Source of the DNA: Paenibacillus mendelii
Lineage (GTDB): Bacteria; Bacillota; Bacilli; Paenibacillales; Paenibacillaceae
Direction of reading: 5' to 3'
Length of the DNA: 64,000 bases
Assembly (NCBI RefSeq): GCF_024498075.1
Contig: NZ_JANHOF010000003.1
Coordinates: forward strand, 248,001-312,000
Part shown: piece after piece, positions 26,600-36,354 of the stretch
Numbering within the stretch: position 1 is the stretch's first letter
Layout of the letters: each line of letters opens with the position of its first letter
Notes under the pieces: generated by a model
Told to the model about the DNA's origin: nothing
The model's input: the letters and a program-made list of their open reading frames with translations, nothing else
Database searches by the model: none
Translations under genes and position numbers: made by a program

Positions 26600-27589
26600 A
26601 TGCGAGCGATCAAGAGCCGAAACGGAATTGCTGTTTTCGTGGATTTGCCGGAACCTCAAATTAAACCGCAGTATGTGAAAGTGAAAATAACGTATTCATC
26701 CGTCAGTGTCGGTACGGAGTTAATGATGATTCGCACGAATCCGGAAGCACCGCTGGGCTATAGTGCGGCTGGTATCGTGACCGAAGTTGGAGAGGGCGTC
26801 ACGCATGTGAAGCCGGGACAGCGGGTTGCCTGCTACGGTACCCCGGCCCATCGCGAAGTGATGCTTTCTCCCAAACACTTGACGATCCCGATTCCGGACG
26901 GCGTATCGGGCGAAGAGGCGGCCTTCTCAGGAATTGGAGCCATTGCGATCCACGCGCTCCGTCAAGCCGACCTTCGCTTCGGAGAGACCGTCGTCGTTGT
27001 AGGGGCAGGCATACTCGGTCAAATTATTGCCCGGATTGCGAACGCTTCCAATTATCGCGTTATTGGCCTGGAGCCGATGGAGGAACGAAGAAGCATGCTT
27101 AATCAGGCAGGCGTAACCGACGCTTGCAGAGATGAAGATGAGCTGAAGACCTCGTTGAACGCTCTAACGGATGGCAAGGGGGCCGACGCTGTTCTCGTAT
27201 GCGCCAGCAACCGCAAGGACAGCTTGATCGATAGCGCGATCCGCTGGCTGCGGGACCGGGGGAAGGTCGTCATCGTCGGCGATACCGGATGCGAGATCGA
27301 CCGGGATCTGTTGTTTATGAAAGAAGCAAGCGTTCACATTTCGAGGGCAGGCGGGCCAGGGCGCTACGAAACGGATTACGAACAGCTGGGCTTCGATTAC
27401 CCGATTGGGTACGTTCGTTGGACCGAAGGACGCAATGTACAGGATTTTCTCCGAATGCTGCAGGAGCAGCGCTTTGATCTTCAATCGCTCATAACCGACC
27501 AGGTCGCGTTTGACGAATTGCCAGACATGTACGTCCGCTACGAGCAGAGTCCACAGAACAGAATGGGAGTCGTCGTTCGAATTGATTAG
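26600..27589 (+). CDS. MDR-family (zinc-type alcohol dehydrogenase-like) oxidoreductase
   Basis: 329 residues. Medium-chain dehydrogenase fold: substrate domain with YSSVSVGTELMMIRT and GYSAAGIVTEVGEGVTHVKPGQRV, nucleotide domain with VVVVGAGILGQIIARIA (about 134-150). The usual catalytic Cys at the equivalent of CxSD is replaced (SSVSVGTE) and the four-Cys structural zinc lobe is missing, so it may be zinc-independent. Probably oxidises or reduces a sugar or polyol delivered by the transporter encoded downstream. First gene of cluster 2; GGAGGCG precedes the ATG; the next gene begins 15 bp after the stop. Confidence 0.82.
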   Translation: MRAIKSRNGIAVFVDLPEPQIKPQYVKVKITYSSVSVGTELMMIRTNPEAPLGYSAAGIVTEVGEGVTHVKPGQRVACYGTPAHREVMLSPKHLTIPIPDGVSGEEAAFSGIGAIAIHALRQADLRFGETVVVVGAGILGQIIARIANASNYRVIGLEPMEERRSMLNQAGVTDACRDEDELKTSLNALTDGKGADAVLVCASNRKDSLIDSAIRWLRDRGKVVIVGDTGCEIDRDLLFMKEASVHISRAGGPGRYETDYEQLGFDYPIGYVRWTEGRNVQDFLRMLQEQRFDLQSLITDQVAFDELPDMYVRYEQSPQNRMGVVVRID

Positions 27590-27604
27590 AGGGGTGATAA
27601 GAAG

Positions 27605-28558
27605 ATGAGAGGAACAGCACCCGCGCCGGCTCTAATGCCAGGCGAACGCATGAAGCCAAAGTGGATGCGAACCTTCTGGCGATACCGCTGGCTGTATTTG
27701 TTTATGGTTCCCGGCATTGCCTACTATATTATATTTCATTATATTCCGATGTTTGGACTCGTCGTTGCTTTCCAGAACTATAACCTGATGGAGGGCATAT
27801 TCGGAAGTCCATGGGTCGGCTTGGATAATTTCCGCACGGTGTTCTCTTCACCGGACTTTCCGGTATTGATCAAGAATACGCTGCTGCTCAGCTTCTACCG
27901 GATTATCTTCAATATGCTGCCTGATCTCGTGCTTGCGCTCATGCTGAACGAAATTCGGGTCCGCTGGTTCAAGAAGACGATTCAGACGCTGACCTACGGT
28001 CCGCACTTCTTATCGTGGATTATTGTTTACGGGATCATGTTCTCGTTCTTCGCTCCCGGCTCCGGCCTTGTGACGACATTCTTCCGCGATATGGGCTGGG
28101 GATCGATCGATGTGCTCACCAATTCCGAGTGGTTCCGGCCGATGCTGGTCTTGACGGATATTTGGAAAAGCACGGGCTACGGCGCCATCATCTATTTGGC
28201 CGCCTTAGCGGGCATCAATAATGAGTTATACGAATCGGCTTCGATGGACGGCGCAGGCCGGTGGAGGCAGCTGTGGCATATTACGCTCCCTGGCGTACGC
28301 GATGTCTTCATATTGCTCGTCATTCTTCGCCTCGGCAGCATCTTGGATGCCGGCTTCGAACAGGTCTACATCTTCCTTAACGTTCGGGTTTATGACGTTG
28401 GCGACATTCTCGATACGTGGATCTTCCGGCGGGGTATTGAACAAATGGATTTCAGCGTACCGGCCGCAGTCGGCGTATTCAAGTCCATTATCGGTTTCGT
28501 GCTTGTGCTCGGGGCGAATAAGCTGGCCAAACGGTTCGGCGGTTCCGGGATCTGGTAG
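27605..28558 (+). CDS. sugar ABC transporter permease, LplB type (cluster 2)
   Basis: 317 residues. Helices begin RWLYLFMVPGIAYYIIFHYIPMFGLVVAFQNY; EAA loop YESASMDGAGRWRQLWHITLPG. A polar N-terminal tail of about 30 residues (rich in Arg, Lys and Pro) precedes the first helix. GAGGGGTGA lies 9 nt before the ATG. Pairs with the LplC-type permease that follows. Confidence 0.92.
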   Translation: MRGTAPAPALMPGERMKPKWMRTFWRYRWLYLFMVPGIAYYIIFHYIPMFGLVVAFQNYNLMEGIFGSPWVGLDNFRTVFSSPDFPVLIKNTLLLSFYRIIFNMLPDLVLALMLNEIRVRWFKKTIQTLTYGPHFLSWIIVYGIMFSFFAPGSGLVTTFFRDMGWGSIDVLTNSEWFRPMLVLTDIWKSTGYGAIIYLAALAGINNELYESASMDGAGRWRQLWHITLPGVRDVFILLVILRLGSILDAGFEQVYIFLNVRVYDVGDILDTWIFRRGIEQMDFSVPAAVGVFKSIIGFVLVLGANKLAKRFGGSGIW

Positions 28559-28600
28559 GTTCCACATGCACGAAAGAAGCATCTAGCGGAGGTGAGGAAA

Positions 28601-29485
28601 TTGCTTCTATATCAAAAGTCGCTGTCCGACCGGGTGACGGATATGGTGATTTATATCGTATTGGCCCTATTCGGAATAGCTACGCTGTTTCCCGTTTACT
28701 ATGTGTTTGTCGTATCCATAACGCCTTATTCCGAAGTGCTCCGTAACGGGGGCTTCCTGCTCATACCGAAAAATATTACGTTCGAAGCATTCAAAGCCAT
28801 CTTCACCAGCGGTGTTGTTCCCAGGGCATTGAATGTAACGGTTCTGATCACGGTCATGGGTACGGCGCTTAACTTGGCCGTAACCACGCTGCTTGCCTAT
28901 CCGCTGTCCAAGAAATTCTTGCCTGGACGCAATGCGGTGCTGCTCGCGATAGTATTCACGATGCTGTTCTCAGGCGGCTTGATTCCGACCTTCCTGACAG
29001 TGAAGGCGGTGGGGCTGATGAATACGATTTGGGCCCTGATTATTCCGGGACTTGTCTCAACGTTCAACATGCTGATTATGAAGACATATTTTGAATCGCT
29101 CCCTCCCGAAATTGAGGAAGCCGCGAAGGTGGATGGCTGTACGGATGTTGGTACTCTGCTTCGTATCGTACTGCCGTTATCGGCGCCGATCATGGCAACA
29201 TTGGGTCTCTTCTATGGTGTTAATCATTGGAATTCCTATTTCGGCGGGATTATGTACCTGAACGATCGCGACATGTTTCCGCTGCAGGTTGTCCTGCGGA
29301 ATATGATCGTAACGCCTAGTGTCAGTCAGGAGCTGTCCGTGCCGCAATCTCAGCTAAGCGCCTTGCCTCCTGAATCCATCAAGATGGCAACGGTTGTCGT
29401 GGCGATCATTCCCGTCATTGCCGTATATCCGTTTCTGCAGCGCTATTTCATTAAAGGGATGATGCTCGGAGCCGTGAAGGGCTAG
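28601..29485 (+). CDS. sugar ABC transporter permease, LplC type (cluster 2)
   Basis: 294 residues. Begins LLYQKSLSDRVTDMVIYIVL; EAA loop EEAAKVDGCTDVGTLLRIVLPLS; C-terminus RYFIKGMMLGAVKG. The frame also has GTG at 28592, but it sits inside the GGAGGTGAGG ribosome site, so the TTG at 28601, about 7 nt downstream of that site, is the better start. Confidence 0.9.
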   Translation: MLLYQKSLSDRVTDMVIYIVLALFGIATLFPVYYVFVVSITPYSEVLRNGGFLLIPKNITFEAFKAIFTSGVVPRALNVTVLITVMGTALNLAVTTLLAYPLSKKFLPGRNAVLLAIVFTMLFSGGLIPTFLTVKAVGLMNTIWALIIPGLVSTFNMLIMKTYFESLPPEIEEAAKVDGCTDVGTLLRIVLPLSAPIMATLGLFYGVNHWNSYFGGIMYLNDRDMFPLQVVLRNMIVTPSVSQELSVPQSQLSALPPESIKMATVVVAIIPVIAVYPFLQRYFIKGMMLGAVKG

Positions 29486-29533
29486 AGGCAAGTCTGGATG
29501 GCCGTTGATTCTATAAAGGGGGGAATGCCGTTA

Positions 29534-29556
29534 GACAAGAGCGCATCACTCTTGTC
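29534..29556 (+). promoter_or_regulatory. intercistronic hairpin before the cluster 2 binding-protein gene
   Basis: GACAAGAG-CGCATCA-CTCTTGTC, perfect 8-bp stem without T run, in the 142-bp gap between permease and binding-protein genes. It may protect the 5' end of a processed binding-protein mRNA. Confidence 0.45.
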
Positions 29557-29627
29557 CGGAGATCTAGAGAAGCAGTGCCGAAAGAAGTTTCTGTTCTTCA
29601 CAAAGTCCTGAGGGAGGGTACGACAAT

Positions 29628-31241
29628 ATGAAACGTTACAGTGCAATCTTAATCGGTCTGTTGGCATTATCACTTATTATCTCGGCATGCGGCAACAACA
29701 ACGGCAATGGAAACAACAATGGGGGCAGCGCGTCCACGGATGCGGGCTCGGGTAATAAGGGTACAGTAGAGGAGAAAGTAAAGCTTAACTGGTTCGTCAC
29801 CGCATCTGCGGATGCGCAGATACCGAAGGGTGACCTGGATTTCGTGAAGAAGACGATCGACGAGAAATTTAACGTGGATCTGGTCATCGATTATATGCCG
29901 CTTGGAACGGACTTTCAGAACAAGTTGAACTCCAGAGTGGCATCTAGCGACATTCCTGACGTCTTCTTCGTAGATGGCATCTCATCTAATCAATACATCA
30001 AGAACGGCGTCGCACGGGAAATGACGGGGCTCGTCACACCGGCCAATATGCCGAATTATTTCAAATATTGGGTGAAGGAAGAGGATTTGCCTAAGTATCA
30101 AGTACAAGGCAAGTTTGCACGCGCACCGATCCCATATGAGAGAAACTATTTCCGTTCGTATTATATCCGGAAGGATTGGCTGGACAATCTCGGCCTGCAA
30201 ATTCCGAAGTCCTACGACGAAATGATCGAAGTTATGAAAGCCTTTACGCTTAACGATCCAGACGGCAACAAAAAGAACGATACGTTCGGATTTACGGCAT
30301 ACGGCAACGGCACGAACATGTCGATGGAATTCCCAACCTATGTCAAGAACGGCTTAGTTGGCGACTTCGTCGTAGAGGGCGATAAATTCATCGATACACG
30401 TACGGATCTCCGTATGCAGCAGACGCTGACGGATACGAAAGCGCTTCTAGATCTTGGCGTTGTTGACCCGGACTGGCTGCTGAACAAGAACGGTCAGCAA
30501 TATGAGAAAGCCACGCAGGGCAAAGCGGGAATCGTGCTGGGCTTTGGCAAGAACATCGCTTTCGATAACAATGCTGAAGGACTGCAAGCGAAGACGAAAG
30601 AAATTACAGGCAATGACAAAGCGGATTGGGCGCCGTTCGATCCGTTCGCGGAGACGGGAACGTTCATTGAGCCGGTTCCAAGCAACCCTTTCCTGTTCAG
30701 CTCCAAATCGACCGATGAACAGATCAAACGTTCCATGCAGATTCTAGACTGGCTAGCCGGTGAAGAAGGCTTCCTGATGACGCATTATGGCCGCGAAGGA
30801 ACGGAATTTACGCGCAGCGGGTCCCAGATCACGTTGAATCAAGAAGCATTCAAGGCGAATGTGACCGATAACGGCAACTTCCTGACCGTATACCAATGGT
30901 TTACACCGATTTCCGGACCGGAAGCCTACGAGATCGAAGTGGCGGATCCGACGATCACAGAACGCGACAAAGCGATTGTCGAGACCATCAATTCCTATAA
31001 AATCCTGCCTTCTGTCGGTACCAGCCTTGTCGTCAAGGAAGGTATGGACTTGGCGGCGCTGCGGAAACGGATGAACGAGCTGCAGGTTCAAGTCATCTAC
31101 GACGAGAAGGATGCATCGAATTGGCCGAAGTACCGTGAAGAGCTGATGTCCAAATACGGTGGCAAAGAGATCTTCACCTATTATGCGGAGCAGGTTACGG
31201 CAGCTCAAGGCAAATCCATCACGTTTGATTCCGGCAATTAA
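29628..31241 (+). CDS. sugar ABC transporter substrate-binding lipoprotein (cluster 2)
   Basis: 537 residues. Lipoprotein signal with lipobox LIISACG (Cys about 21), followed by a low-complexity Asn/Gly linker (NNNGNGNNNGGS) that tethers the domain to the membrane. Body shows LNSRVASSDIPDVFFVDG, a calcium-loop-like DPDGNKKNDTFGFTAYG and MSMEFPTYVKNGLVGDF. GAGGGAGGG precedes the ATG. It lies last among the transporter genes of the cluster, the reverse order to cluster 1. Confidence 0.92.
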   Translation: MKRYSAILIGLLALSLIISACGNNNGNGNNNGGSASTDAGSGNKGTVEEKVKLNWFVTASADAQIPKGDLDFVKKTIDEKFNVDLVIDYMPLGTDFQNKLNSRVASSDIPDVFFVDGISSNQYIKNGVAREMTGLVTPANMPNYFKYWVKEEDLPKYQVQGKFARAPIPYERNYFRSYYIRKDWLDNLGLQIPKSYDEMIEVMKAFTLNDPDGNKKNDTFGFTAYGNGTNMSMEFPTYVKNGLVGDFVVEGDKFIDTRTDLRMQQTLTDTKALLDLGVVDPDWLLNKNGQQYEKATQGKAGIVLGFGKNIAFDNNAEGLQAKTKEITGNDKADWAPFDPFAETGTFIEPVPSNPFLFSSKSTDEQIKRSMQILDWLAGEEGFLMTHYGREGTEFTRSGSQITLNQEAFKANVTDNGNFLTVYQWFTPISGPEAYEIEVADPTITERDKAIVETINSYKILPSVGTSLVVKEGMDLAALRKRMNELQVQVIYDEKDASNWPKYREELMSKYGGKEIFTYYAEQVTAAQGKSITFDSGN

Positions 31242-31321
31242 ACGATATCAACTTATTACCATACGGGGAGATCCGGATATCGGCTCTCCTCTCTAACTAA
31301 TCTCTTAGGACGGGGGTATCA

Positions 31322-33440
31322 ATGATGAGCAGCGAGCATGGATCGGGAAGCGTTGAAACGGCCGAAGATGATTACGCTCTGTCTTCTGCTGCAGGTATCT
31401 TCCGCGTCTCGAACGTGGAAGCATTGCGGGCTCTTCCGCCGGGGTATCGGCAGCCCGGCTTGTTGGTGTGGGTGGAAGGCTATTATGAATCAGGCGATCC
31501 AGGGGCGAAGCTTGTCCGGTACGAGGAAGCAAGTGAAGCCTCAGACAACGGCGGTACTGTACATGCACCCGCTGACGGAACTCCTGGGAGATGGGTGACC
31601 GTTCATGAGGGGATCGCAAGCTTCCGGATATTCGGCATCTTCGGGCCGGATCGAAGCGCAGATGACGCGCTGGATGCGATGGTCGGCGACGGCTCCATCT
31701 ACCGGATCGAAGCGGGCTCGGATTTAAAGCTTGTACGCAGACATACGTTCAGCCGCAGCGGCATCGAGCTGGACTTTAACGGCTTTGCGGTGTATTCGGA
31801 AGGGATAGAACAGGCGCCGAAGAACGATCCGTTCGCGGCCGTGCTGCTGTTTCGCGGGACGGAAACAGGGGATACGCAGAGCTTGACCTTGAGCGAAGAG
31901 CTGGCGGAGATGACGGAATTGTTCGAGGTAGCCGACTCTTCCGCCTTCGCGGTTGGGGATTGGTGGATCGCACAGTCCAACAATCTGGCGGGCAGCGCGG
32001 AACGTGAGCTGGATAAGCTCATTCGGGTCACCGAGATCGTAAACGCGAAGCAGGTCCGTTTCAATTACAAGAATGGCTGGGCGCTCTCCGCGGGTCGGAC
32101 CGTTACCTATCGGAAGGTCAATCCGGTTGTGCGTGCGTCGGTGCGCAACATGACATTCTACGGGGCCGGCGATACGCAGGAGACGGGCTCCCATCCGCTC
32201 GCCTATGAATTTGCGGTCGAGTGCGATGCTTCGGGCATTGATGCTTACGGTACGTTCTGGCCGGTCATTATGCGCCGTTATTGTACGCATTATGTGACGG
32301 AACGGTGCAGCCTGACCAATCCGACCGAGGTCGTTATCGGCGGGACCGGCTATTTGACGCAGCAAATCTATTGTCTCTACGGACATGTGCGCGACTGCCT
32401 GACGAGCAATGGCCGGCATCTGAATGATTTCACCGGCTCGGCATACGGCTATGTGGAGAATTGCCATGCGGACGGCGATGATCTGGGGGCCTTCGTTACG
32501 CACGGGCAGTATGAGCATGACCTCGTATTCATCGGCAATTCGGGGCTGATGTCGTTCGCGAACAGCGGGCCGACATGGGGTGAGAGCGCGAAGCGGATAA
32601 CAGTTAAGAAGCATGTCGGTTCATGGTTCATCGCCCACCGGAAGGTCACCGATCTGACGCTGGAGGATGTCCATGTCTTCATTCGCGAGGGTGTGGAGAA
32701 TTCGCGTAATACCGGGGCCATATGGCTGAACGCCGACGGCGTGCAGATGAAGAACTGTACCGCCGAGGCGATGGTGAAATTCGTGCAGGTATCGGCACGG
32801 TCGAAGCGTCCGAACATTGCGGAGAATTGCTCGTTCACCGTTACTGCGGAACGCCGTTTGTCGCATGAGAATGTGGAAGCCGAGCTGAGCTTCCGCGATT
32901 GCCGGTTTTCCGGTATAGACGGCAACCGCTTCGCGGGAGCCGGTGCAATCAGCTTCCGGGATTGCAAGCTGCAGGGGACTCATACGCAAGCTAAGCCGCT
33001 CTATGTCGCCGGCGGGCGAATCGTTTCAATTCCAGGGAGGCTCGATGAACGATACGGGCATTGTACTGACCGGCGACGGCGACAAGCGGGTAGATGTCGG
33101 TTCGGGCACGCTTATTGCAGGTGCCAATGCGGAGGGCGCGTTCTTCAAAAGGGACAGTGAATCCAAAGGTGCTGCGGATTGGCGGTTATCTGATTGCACG
33201 AGCCGGACATCGGCAACGGGAATGAGCCATTACGCGATTGGCGGAGAACGAAATCGTTATATCGCGACGGGATCAACCTTCGAAGGTGGACGTCTCGAGG
33301 CATCTGCCCATGCGTTCGAAGGCGGCCATATGCTGCACACCGCGAACGTGGAGAAGGGCGTCGATCGAAGCGGATTGCCTGAGGAGAGCGGGAATATCCA
33401 GCATCGGAACGGTAACTTGATTATAGGTGCAGCCCGATAA
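31322..33440 (+). pseudogene. right-handed beta-helix protein interrupted by a one-base frameshift
   Basis: Frame 1 (from ATG 31322) runs about 565 meaningful residues to LYVAGG at 33002-33016. The protein then continues in another frame from ESFQFQGGSMNDTGI to GNLIIGAAR and a stop at 33440, about 705 residues in all. One extra G in GGCGGGC (33011-33017) explains the shift. There is no signal peptide. Beta-helix rungs are visible as repeated short beta/turn units with Asn and Cys: RNMTFYGAG, VTERCSLTNPT, YVENCHADGDD, MKNCTAEAMVKFV, FRDCRFSGIDG. These folds are typical of polysaccharide lyases and glycosidases acting on uronic-acid polymers; the activity is unknown. May be a genuine mutation or an assembly error. 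Confidence 0.75.
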
Positions 33441-33985
33441 TAAGAAGCTGGACCGTTACGGGGGCACGGGCCGTGCCAAAACGATCTTGTCCGTCGACGT
33501 TCATGCTATCCCCGAAGATCCCTATTCCAAGGAGATTGAGGCCGTAGATAGCGTGAAGCCTAGCGACATTGTTATTGGCTGTACGAACGAATCCCGCCAG
33601 AATGGTCTCTGGGGCGGAGCTGCTCTCGACCGCTTCGAAGATGCGGGGCGCACGCGGGGCGATCGTGGATGGCTTGGTACGGGATACGAAGAAAATCGTA
33701 GAGCTTGGTTTCCCCGTGTTTGCGACGGGCACGAAGCCAGTCGATTCTCAAGGACGAGGCCTTATAATCGATTATGATATTCCGGTTCTATGCGGAGGCG
33801 TCATGGTCTATCCGGGAGACGTTATATTCGAAAGACAGGGATGGTATTGTCGTCATCCCAAGCACCTTGGTCGACGAGGTCGTACTCGTTCACTAGATAA
33901 GGCGACGCGGGAGAATCATACCCGCGATGAGCTGCTGCAGGGCCGCACGATGCGGCAGGTTTACGATAAGTACGGGGTACTCTAG
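33427..33985 (+). pseudogene. RraA-family (HMG/CHA aldolase-like) gene, N-truncated with several frameshifts
   Basis: Pieces of one RraA-family protein lie in successive frames. TGRAKTILSVDVHAIPEDPY and SDIVIGCTN..NGLWG (frame of 33427) are followed by ELLSTASKMRGARGAIVDGLVRDT ... GRGLIIDYDIPVLCGGV (frame of 33569). Next come DRDGIVVIPSTLVDEVV in a third frame and SLDKATRENHTRDELLQG...VYDKYGVL back in the second. Three one-base gains (near 33612, 33830) and one loss (near 33885) fit. The first 30 or so family residues are missing, and the 5' end overlaps the beta-helix gene. RraA-family proteins include 4-hydroxy-4-methyl-2-oxoglutarate-type aldolases and enzymes of sugar-acid pathways, in keeping with the cluster. 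Confidence 0.75.
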
Positions 33986-34054
33986 TCTTCTTGATTCTCC
34001 TGGCTGCATAGCGCATGGAGCAGCTTGATTCATATATGTGTGTTCAACTAGGCT

Positions 34055-34096
34055 GGGCCGTCAATGACCGATTATCGGTGGTTGACGGCCCTTTTT
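34055..34096 (+). terminator. terminator of cluster 2
   Basis: GGGCCGTCAA..ACCG-ATTAT-CGGT..TTGACGGCCC followed by six T; long, strong stem. Confidence 0.9.
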
Positions 34097-34223
34097 TACG
34101 TTAACAGGTCTAGGATGAAATTAGACTCGGGTCCAGTATTCGACTAAACCTGCGGCTATTCTGTAAACCGACCTGCTCCCGGTATACTGAGACAATCAAA
34201 CCATGCCAAGGAGGCAGCACGTA

Positions 34224-35150
34224 ATGAATGAGGAAGCGGTATTGCAGCTTCGGAATGTAACCAAGAAAATTGGCCGGCGTACGATCGTCGACAATTTAAC
34301 ATTAGATGTTCAGCGGGGGGAAGTATTCGGTTTTCTCGGGCCGAACGGAGCCGGGAAAACGACGACGATTCGGATGATCGTCGGACTGATCTCGATGACC
34401 AAGGGCGAAGCGCTCATAAAAGGAGTTTCGGTACGCAAACATTTTGAACTGGCGATGACCCATGTCGGGGCGATCGTCGAGAACCCGGAGATGTATAAAT
34501 TTCTGACCGGGTACCAGAATCTGGTCCTCTGCGCAAGAAGACATGCCGGGGTCACGAAAGAGCGGATCAAGGAGGTTGTGAAGCTCGTCGGACTGGAAAA
34601 CCGGATTAACGATAAAGTGAAACGATATTCGCTCGGGATGAGGCAGCGGCTTGGCGTAGCGCAGGCACTGCTGCATAAACCGTCCGTGCTCATCTTCGAT
34701 GAACCGACGAACGGGCTCGATCCGGCCGGCATACGCGAGCTTCGCGATTATATGCGCAATGTCGCGCAGCAGGAGGGGATCGGGGTTATCGTATCCTCAC
34801 ATCTGCTGTCGGAGATGGAATTGATGTGCGATCGTGTTGCGATCATTCAGGCGGGGAAGCTCATTGACGTTCGAACGATGAGCGAATTGAAGAATGCGGT
34901 TGGCCATCAGCAAATCATTGTTGAAGTAGAGAATCCGGTGCACACGATGGAATACCTCTCTACGGCACTGCCCGGATTGGCAATCTCACTGCAGGACGGG
35001 AAACTGGAAATTATGGCAGGACGTGAACGGATACCGGAGCTGAATCGGACGTTAGTGTATGCCGATATTGACGTATACAGCATCCGGATGGCTAACCTCT
35101 CGCTAGAGGATCAGTTTCTGGAATTGACGAGGGGGGAGCAAATTGTCTAG
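34224..35150 (+). CDS. ABC transporter ATP-binding protein (BcrA-type)
   Basis: 308 residues. One nucleotide-binding domain: Walker A GPNGAGKTTT (about 41-50), signature YSLGMRQRLGVAQALL, Walker B LIFDEPTNGLDPAG and the switch His in VSSHLLSEME. A C-terminal extension of about 90 residues is typical of BcrA/drug-export ATPases. Partner permease overlaps the end by 8 bp. Such pairs often export peptide antibiotics or are membrane-stress related; no two-component pair lies next to them here. AAGGAGGCAG precedes ATG 34224, chosen over the in-frame ATG at 34203. Confidence 0.92.
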   Translation: MNEEAVLQLRNVTKKIGRRTIVDNLTLDVQRGEVFGFLGPNGAGKTTTIRMIVGLISMTKGEALIKGVSVRKHFELAMTHVGAIVENPEMYKFLTGYQNLVLCARRHAGVTKERIKEVVKLVGLENRINDKVKRYSLGMRQRLGVAQALLHKPSVLIFDEPTNGLDPAGIRELRDYMRNVAQQEGIGVIVSSHLLSEMELMCDRVAIIQAGKLIDVRTMSELKNAVGHQQIIVEVENPVHTMEYLSTALPGLAISLQDGKLEIMAGRERIPELNRTLVYADIDVYSIRMANLSLEDQFLELTRGEQIV

Positions 35151-36105
35151 CTTCGGTATGTTACTTCGCAACGAGAATATGAAAATCTATCGCCGCCCGA
35201 GAACCTGGGCAATGGTCGGCATCCTTATTCTGGCGCTCATGCTTCTGGCTGGGCTGATGAAGTGGGATGAATCCTCCTCGCAGGATTCTGCCGCCAATTG
35301 GAAACAGAATTTGATGCAAGACAACGAGCATATGCAGCAAAGCTTGAAGGAGCAGGCTGCCGATTCCAGTCCCGAAATGAAACAAATGATGGAAGAGCGC
35401 ATTCTGCTCAATGAATATGCCATCGAGCATGATATTAATCCTAACGAGAACTCCTTGTGGTCAATCGTGAATGCTTCCTCGATGCTTATCGTTCTCGTAA
35501 CTCTCTTGACGGTCGTTATTGCGGCCGATATGGTAGCCGCTGAATTCTCATGGGGGACAATTAAGCTGCTGCTGGTTGGTCCGGCGTCCAGGTCGAAGGT
35601 ACTGCTGAGCAAATATGCAGCATCGCTGTTGTTCGCCTTGTTCCTCCTTGTCGTAAACTTTGCGGTCTCGTTTGCATTAGGAGCAGGCTTGGAAGGAATG
35701 GACGGTTTGTCGCAACCGCTGCTAACCGTAGGTGCTGACGGAGCAGTCCACGAAGGTTCAATGCTGCTTGATTCCCTTCAAAGATACGGCTTCAGCATCG
35801 TCCAGCTGATCATGTATGTGACGATGGCGTTTATGATCTCCGCGTCCTTCCGCAGCTCGTCGATGGCCATCGCCTTCTCGCTCTTGTTCATCCTGGCCGG
35901 GAACACGTTAGTCAATATTTTGGCGAGATACGAGTGGGTCAAATATCTGATGTTCGCGAATGTCGATCTGAGCCAGTATGTGAGCGGTACGCCGATACGG
36001 CCGGAGATGACACTCACGTTCTCCATCGGTATCTTGGTGGCCTACTACGCGTTGTTCCACTTCATTACCTGGATCATGTTTACGAAGCGGGATGTTGCAG
36101 GATAA
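35143..36105 (+). CDS. ABC-2 type transporter permease
   Basis: 320 residues with about six membrane helices: one near 20-40 (MVGILILALMLLAGL), then a polar loop of about 80 residues rich in Gln, Glu and Met, and five helices in the second half (MLIVLVTLLTVVIAADMVA, LFALFLLVVNFAVSFALG, VQLIMYVTMAFMISASF, MAIAFSLLFILAGNTLVNIL, FSIGILVAYYALFHFITWIMF). The AAEFSWGTIKLLLVGPASRSKVLLSKY segment is typical of ABC-2 permeases. TTG start with GGGGGGA upstream; translation coupled to the ATPase gene. Confidence 0.88.
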   Translation: MSSFGMLLRNENMKIYRRPRTWAMVGILILALMLLAGLMKWDESSSQDSAANWKQNLMQDNEHMQQSLKEQAADSSPEMKQMMEERILLNEYAIEHDINPNENSLWSIVNASSMLIVLVTLLTVVIAADMVAAEFSWGTIKLLLVGPASRSKVLLSKYAASLLFALFLLVVNFAVSFALGAGLEGMDGLSQPLLTVGADGAVHEGSMLLDSLQRYGFSIVQLIMYVTMAFMISASFRSSSMAIAFSLLFILAGNTLVNILARYEWVKYLMFANVDLSQYVSGTPIRPEMTLTFSIGILVAYYALFHFITWIMFTKRDVAG

Positions 36106-36139
36106 ACCATAATGAAATCCAGCTAGAACGACCGAAGTG

Positions 36140-36183
36140 AAAGCCGATCATCCGCTTGTAGTAGGGATGCATCGGCTTTTGCT
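36140..36183 (+). terminator. terminator of ABC exporter operon
   Basis: AAGCCGAT.ATCC ... GGAT.CATCGGCTTTT with a loop of about 12 nt. Confidence 0.65.
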
Positions 36184-36252
36184 ATTTTCGGATGGGTCAT
36201 CGGTCATTGATCTTGGATCATGAGATCCAACTGCTTCTTCTATTACTGGATA

Positions 36253-36282
36253 TTGACAATTAGGTCCAGGCGGGCGTAGCAT
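36253..36282 (+). promoter_or_regulatory. promoter of PHP phosphatase gene
   Basis: TTGACA (36253-36258, perfect) with an 18-bp spacer to TAGCAT (36277-36282, 4/6). Confidence 0.5.
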
Positions 36283-36354
36283 ATGGGTTATTATACGGAT
36301 GGAAATAAGCAATCGGACGGAGGGGTTCGGCTGCGATGAAAGGGTTGAGGTCTT

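Noticed and set aside
31265-31292. Hairpin GGAGATCCGGATATCGGCTCTCC between binding-protein and beta-helix genes
   Set aside because: Imperfect stem without T run; not convincing as terminator, possibly only mRNA structure.
31724-32614. 296-residue minus-strand ORF
   Set aside because: Shadow of the beta-helix gene on the opposite strand; no start context and no recognisable motifs.
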